7,729 nt of DNA, from assembly GCA_019308705.1 (NCBI GenBank), contig JAFDHW010000099.1, positions 1 through 7,729 of the forward strand, given 5' to 3'. The position numbers and the translations under genes were made by a program. Below, in pieces: positions 6,838 through 7,729 of the stretch. Every line of letters starts with the position of its first letter. Positions within the stretch are counted from its first letter, which is position 1. This stretch comes from Deltaproteobacteria bacterium. GTDB taxonomy: Bacteria > Desulfobacterota > Desulfobacteria > Desulfobacterales > Desulfatibacillaceae. Below the pieces are notes generated by a model, which did no database searches, was not told the origin of the DNA, and saw nothing but the letters and a program-made list of their open reading frames with translations.

Positions 6838-6866
6838 ATACTGCACCCACGGCGGCGCAAAATCAA
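6838..6866 (-). promoter_or_regulatory. Possible promoter of kdsD-pfkA
   Basis: On the minus strand TTGATT (6861-6866) is followed, after 17 bases, by CAGTAT (6838-6843). Each matches the sigma-70 consensus only partly. The start point would be near 6831, giving about 54 bases of leader before ATG 6777. A 7-bp inverted repeat, CGGCGGC (6850-6856) with GCCGCCG (6867-6873), encloses the -35 hexamer in its 10-base loop and could be an operator or a chance GC palindrome. Confidence 0.3.
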
Positions 6867-6946
6867 GCCGCCGGCCAACGGCGCAGTGCGCTGCGGATTT
6901 TCCGTCTTTGGGCAGGATGTCTCGGGGTTACGAATACCACAGGGGA

Positions 6947-7297
6947 TCAGTCGGAATCCGCGACGACCACGGCCTGGGCCAGGACGTCCTCGAACCGGTC
7001 CGGGCGGGCGGCGCGGGCCTGGTCCGACGGCGCGCAGGCGGCTGCAGCCGCTTCTTTCAGGCGGTCCAACCAGCCGGGCTGCACAAAAAGGGCCCCTTGG
7101 CCGTCCCACCGGGGTCCGACTTCCCGGGGCGGAGGCTCCCACAGCCGGCGCAACCGGTCCACCCTGCGGCGGTCCTCGGCGGCCAGGCGTTTGAACCCGC
7201 CCCCTTTTTCCAGCCCGCCGGCGGCGCGCATCAACCGCCCGAAGCTCTTGCGGCCTCCCCGGGAATGCTGGCGGCCGCGGCCATCCAGATACCGCAT
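6947..7297 (-). CDS. Hypothetical basic 116-residue protein
   Basis: I do not recognise this protein. Its codons strongly prefer G or C at the third position, like the neighbouring genes, and a promoter and ribosome-binding site are in place, so it is probably real. The N-terminal half (to about residue 60) is very basic and Gly-rich, with a cluster DRRRVDRLRRLW at about 42-53. A Pro-rich turn follows, then WDGQGALFVQPGWLDRLKEA (about 64-83), which looks like a short folded core. An Ala-rich acidic C-terminus ends the protein. There is no signal peptide, membrane segment or cysteine cluster. ATG 7297 is preferred because GGAAGGGA lies nine bases before it; TTG 7303 would add two residues. It lies between a membrane protease gene and kdsD. 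No terminator with a T-tract separates it from kdsD, so read-through is possible. The basic N-terminus could bind nucleic acid, but that is only a guess. Confidence 0.65.
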   Translation of the reverse strand: MRYLDGRGRQHSRGGRKSFGRLMRAAGGLEKGGGFKRLAAEDRRRVDRLRRLWEPPPREVGPRWDGQGALFVQPGWLDRLKEAAAAACAPSDQARAARPDRFEDVLAQAVVVADSD

Positions 7298-7320
7298 GGG
7301 CAAGCTTCCCTTCCCCTCGG

Positions 7321-7349
7321 ACCCTATTAGAGAAGCTTACCAAAGTCAA
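7321..7349 (-). promoter_or_regulatory. Promoter for the 116-residue hypothetical gene
   Basis: On the minus strand TTGACT (7344-7349) and TAGGGT (7321-7326) are separated by exactly 17 bases, a good -35 with a weaker -10. They stand in a locally AT-richer gap between the protease stop and the ORF start. Initiation near 7314 would leave a short leader containing only the ribosome-binding site before ATG 7297. Confidence 0.5.
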
Positions 7350-7378
7350 CGCGGTTTGAAGCACAAGTGATGGGGGCG

Positions 7379-7729
7379 TCAGGTGATGGGGAGAACCGCG
7401 AAGATGACCGTGGACCACACGGAATGGGACACGATGAGGGCGGGCACGCGGCGAAAGCGCCAGTACATGAACCCCCAGAACAGCCCGGCCACCCCCGCCG
7501 CGGCGATGAGCATGAAGTTCCAGGCGGAAAGGTGCACAGCGGCATACAGGGCCGAGGCCATCAACCAGCCCTGCCAGCCGCCGAAAAAATGGGCCAACCG
7601 GTCCTGGAGAAACCCCCGCCAGAAGATCTCCTCCGCCGGCCCGGTGACAAAGAAAAGCAGCAGGCAGATCACCCAGGCAGGCGTGCCTTCGCCCTTGGCG
7701 TACACCCCTCTCACCTGGTCCCCGGCAAA
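7379..7729 (-). CDS. CPBP-family intramembrane metalloprotease (CAAX protease-like), C-terminal part
   Basis: The reading frame is open to the window edge, so the N-terminus lies outside; 116 residues are visible. This multi-spanning membrane protein belongs to the CPBP (Rce1/ABI) family, whose members cleave peptides or act as regulators within the bilayer. The three family motifs are in order. The first is AEEIFWRGFL, with the EExxxR glutamates at visible residues 33-34 and Arg at 38. The second is ALYAAVHLS, with His66. The third is SHSVWSTV, with His102. Hydrophobic segments fall at about 18-30, 55-70, 73-90 and 95-113. A GTG at 7714 could be mistaken for a start, but cutting there would remove little and the family is normally 200-300 residues long. 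Substrate is unknown. It is followed after 81 bp by the hypothetical gene, which has its own promoter. Confidence 0.88.
   Translation of the reverse strand, partial: FAGDQVRGVYAKGEGTPAWVICLLLFFVTGPAEEIFWRGFLQDRLAHFFGGWQGWLMASALYAAVHLSAWNFMLIAAAGVAGLFWGFMYWRFRRVPALIVSHSVWSTVIFAVLPIT

Noticed and set aside
6882..6895. CGCAG/CTGCG hairpin after the 116-residue gene
   Set aside because: It is only five base pairs with no T-tract on the minus strand, so it is not supported as a terminator.

Overview
The window is GC-rich and gene-dense, with strong G/C preference at third codon positions. It looks like ordinary chromosome from a Gram-negative anaerobe. A cobalamin-binding radical SAM protein, a Kdo-pathway arabinose-5-phosphate isomerase and a group-X-type phosphofructokinase together suggest Desulfobacterota (the former Deltaproteobacteria). 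This placement is inference: there is no rRNA or other marker in the window.

Plus strand, left half: an AT-rich strip (35 of the 100 bases at 101-200 are G or C) carries promoter-like elements and is bracketed by a 16-bp inverted repeat. A GC-rich stretch of about 260 bases with no convincing gene follows. Next is a B12-binding/radical SAM protein with C-terminal TPR-like repeats (459-2135). A 308-bp gap that can fold into alternative hairpins leads to a PiT-family phosphate permease (2444-3676) and, 7 bp later, its usual partner, a DUF47/PhoU-like protein (3684-4355). A strong intrinsic terminator (4374-4409) closes this side and probably serves the convergent operon too.

Minus strand, right half, read right to left: the C-terminal part of a CPBP (CAAX-type) membrane protease cut by the window edge (7379-7729); a promoter and an unrecognised basic 116-residue protein (6947-7297); then the probable two-gene operon kdsD (5794-6777) and pfkA (4442-5776), 17 bp apart.

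Functionally the left half covers phosphate uptake plus an orphan radical SAM enzyme. The right half covers sugar-phosphate metabolism: KdsD supplies arabinose 5-phosphate for the Kdo sugar of lipopolysaccharide, and PfkA makes fructose 1,6-bisphosphate. I see no mobile element, CRISPR array, tRNA, rRNA or obvious defence system. The points most worth a second look are the inverted repeat around the AT-rich strip, the structured leader of the phosphate permease, the unknown substrate of the radical SAM protein, and the unrecognised 116-residue protein.
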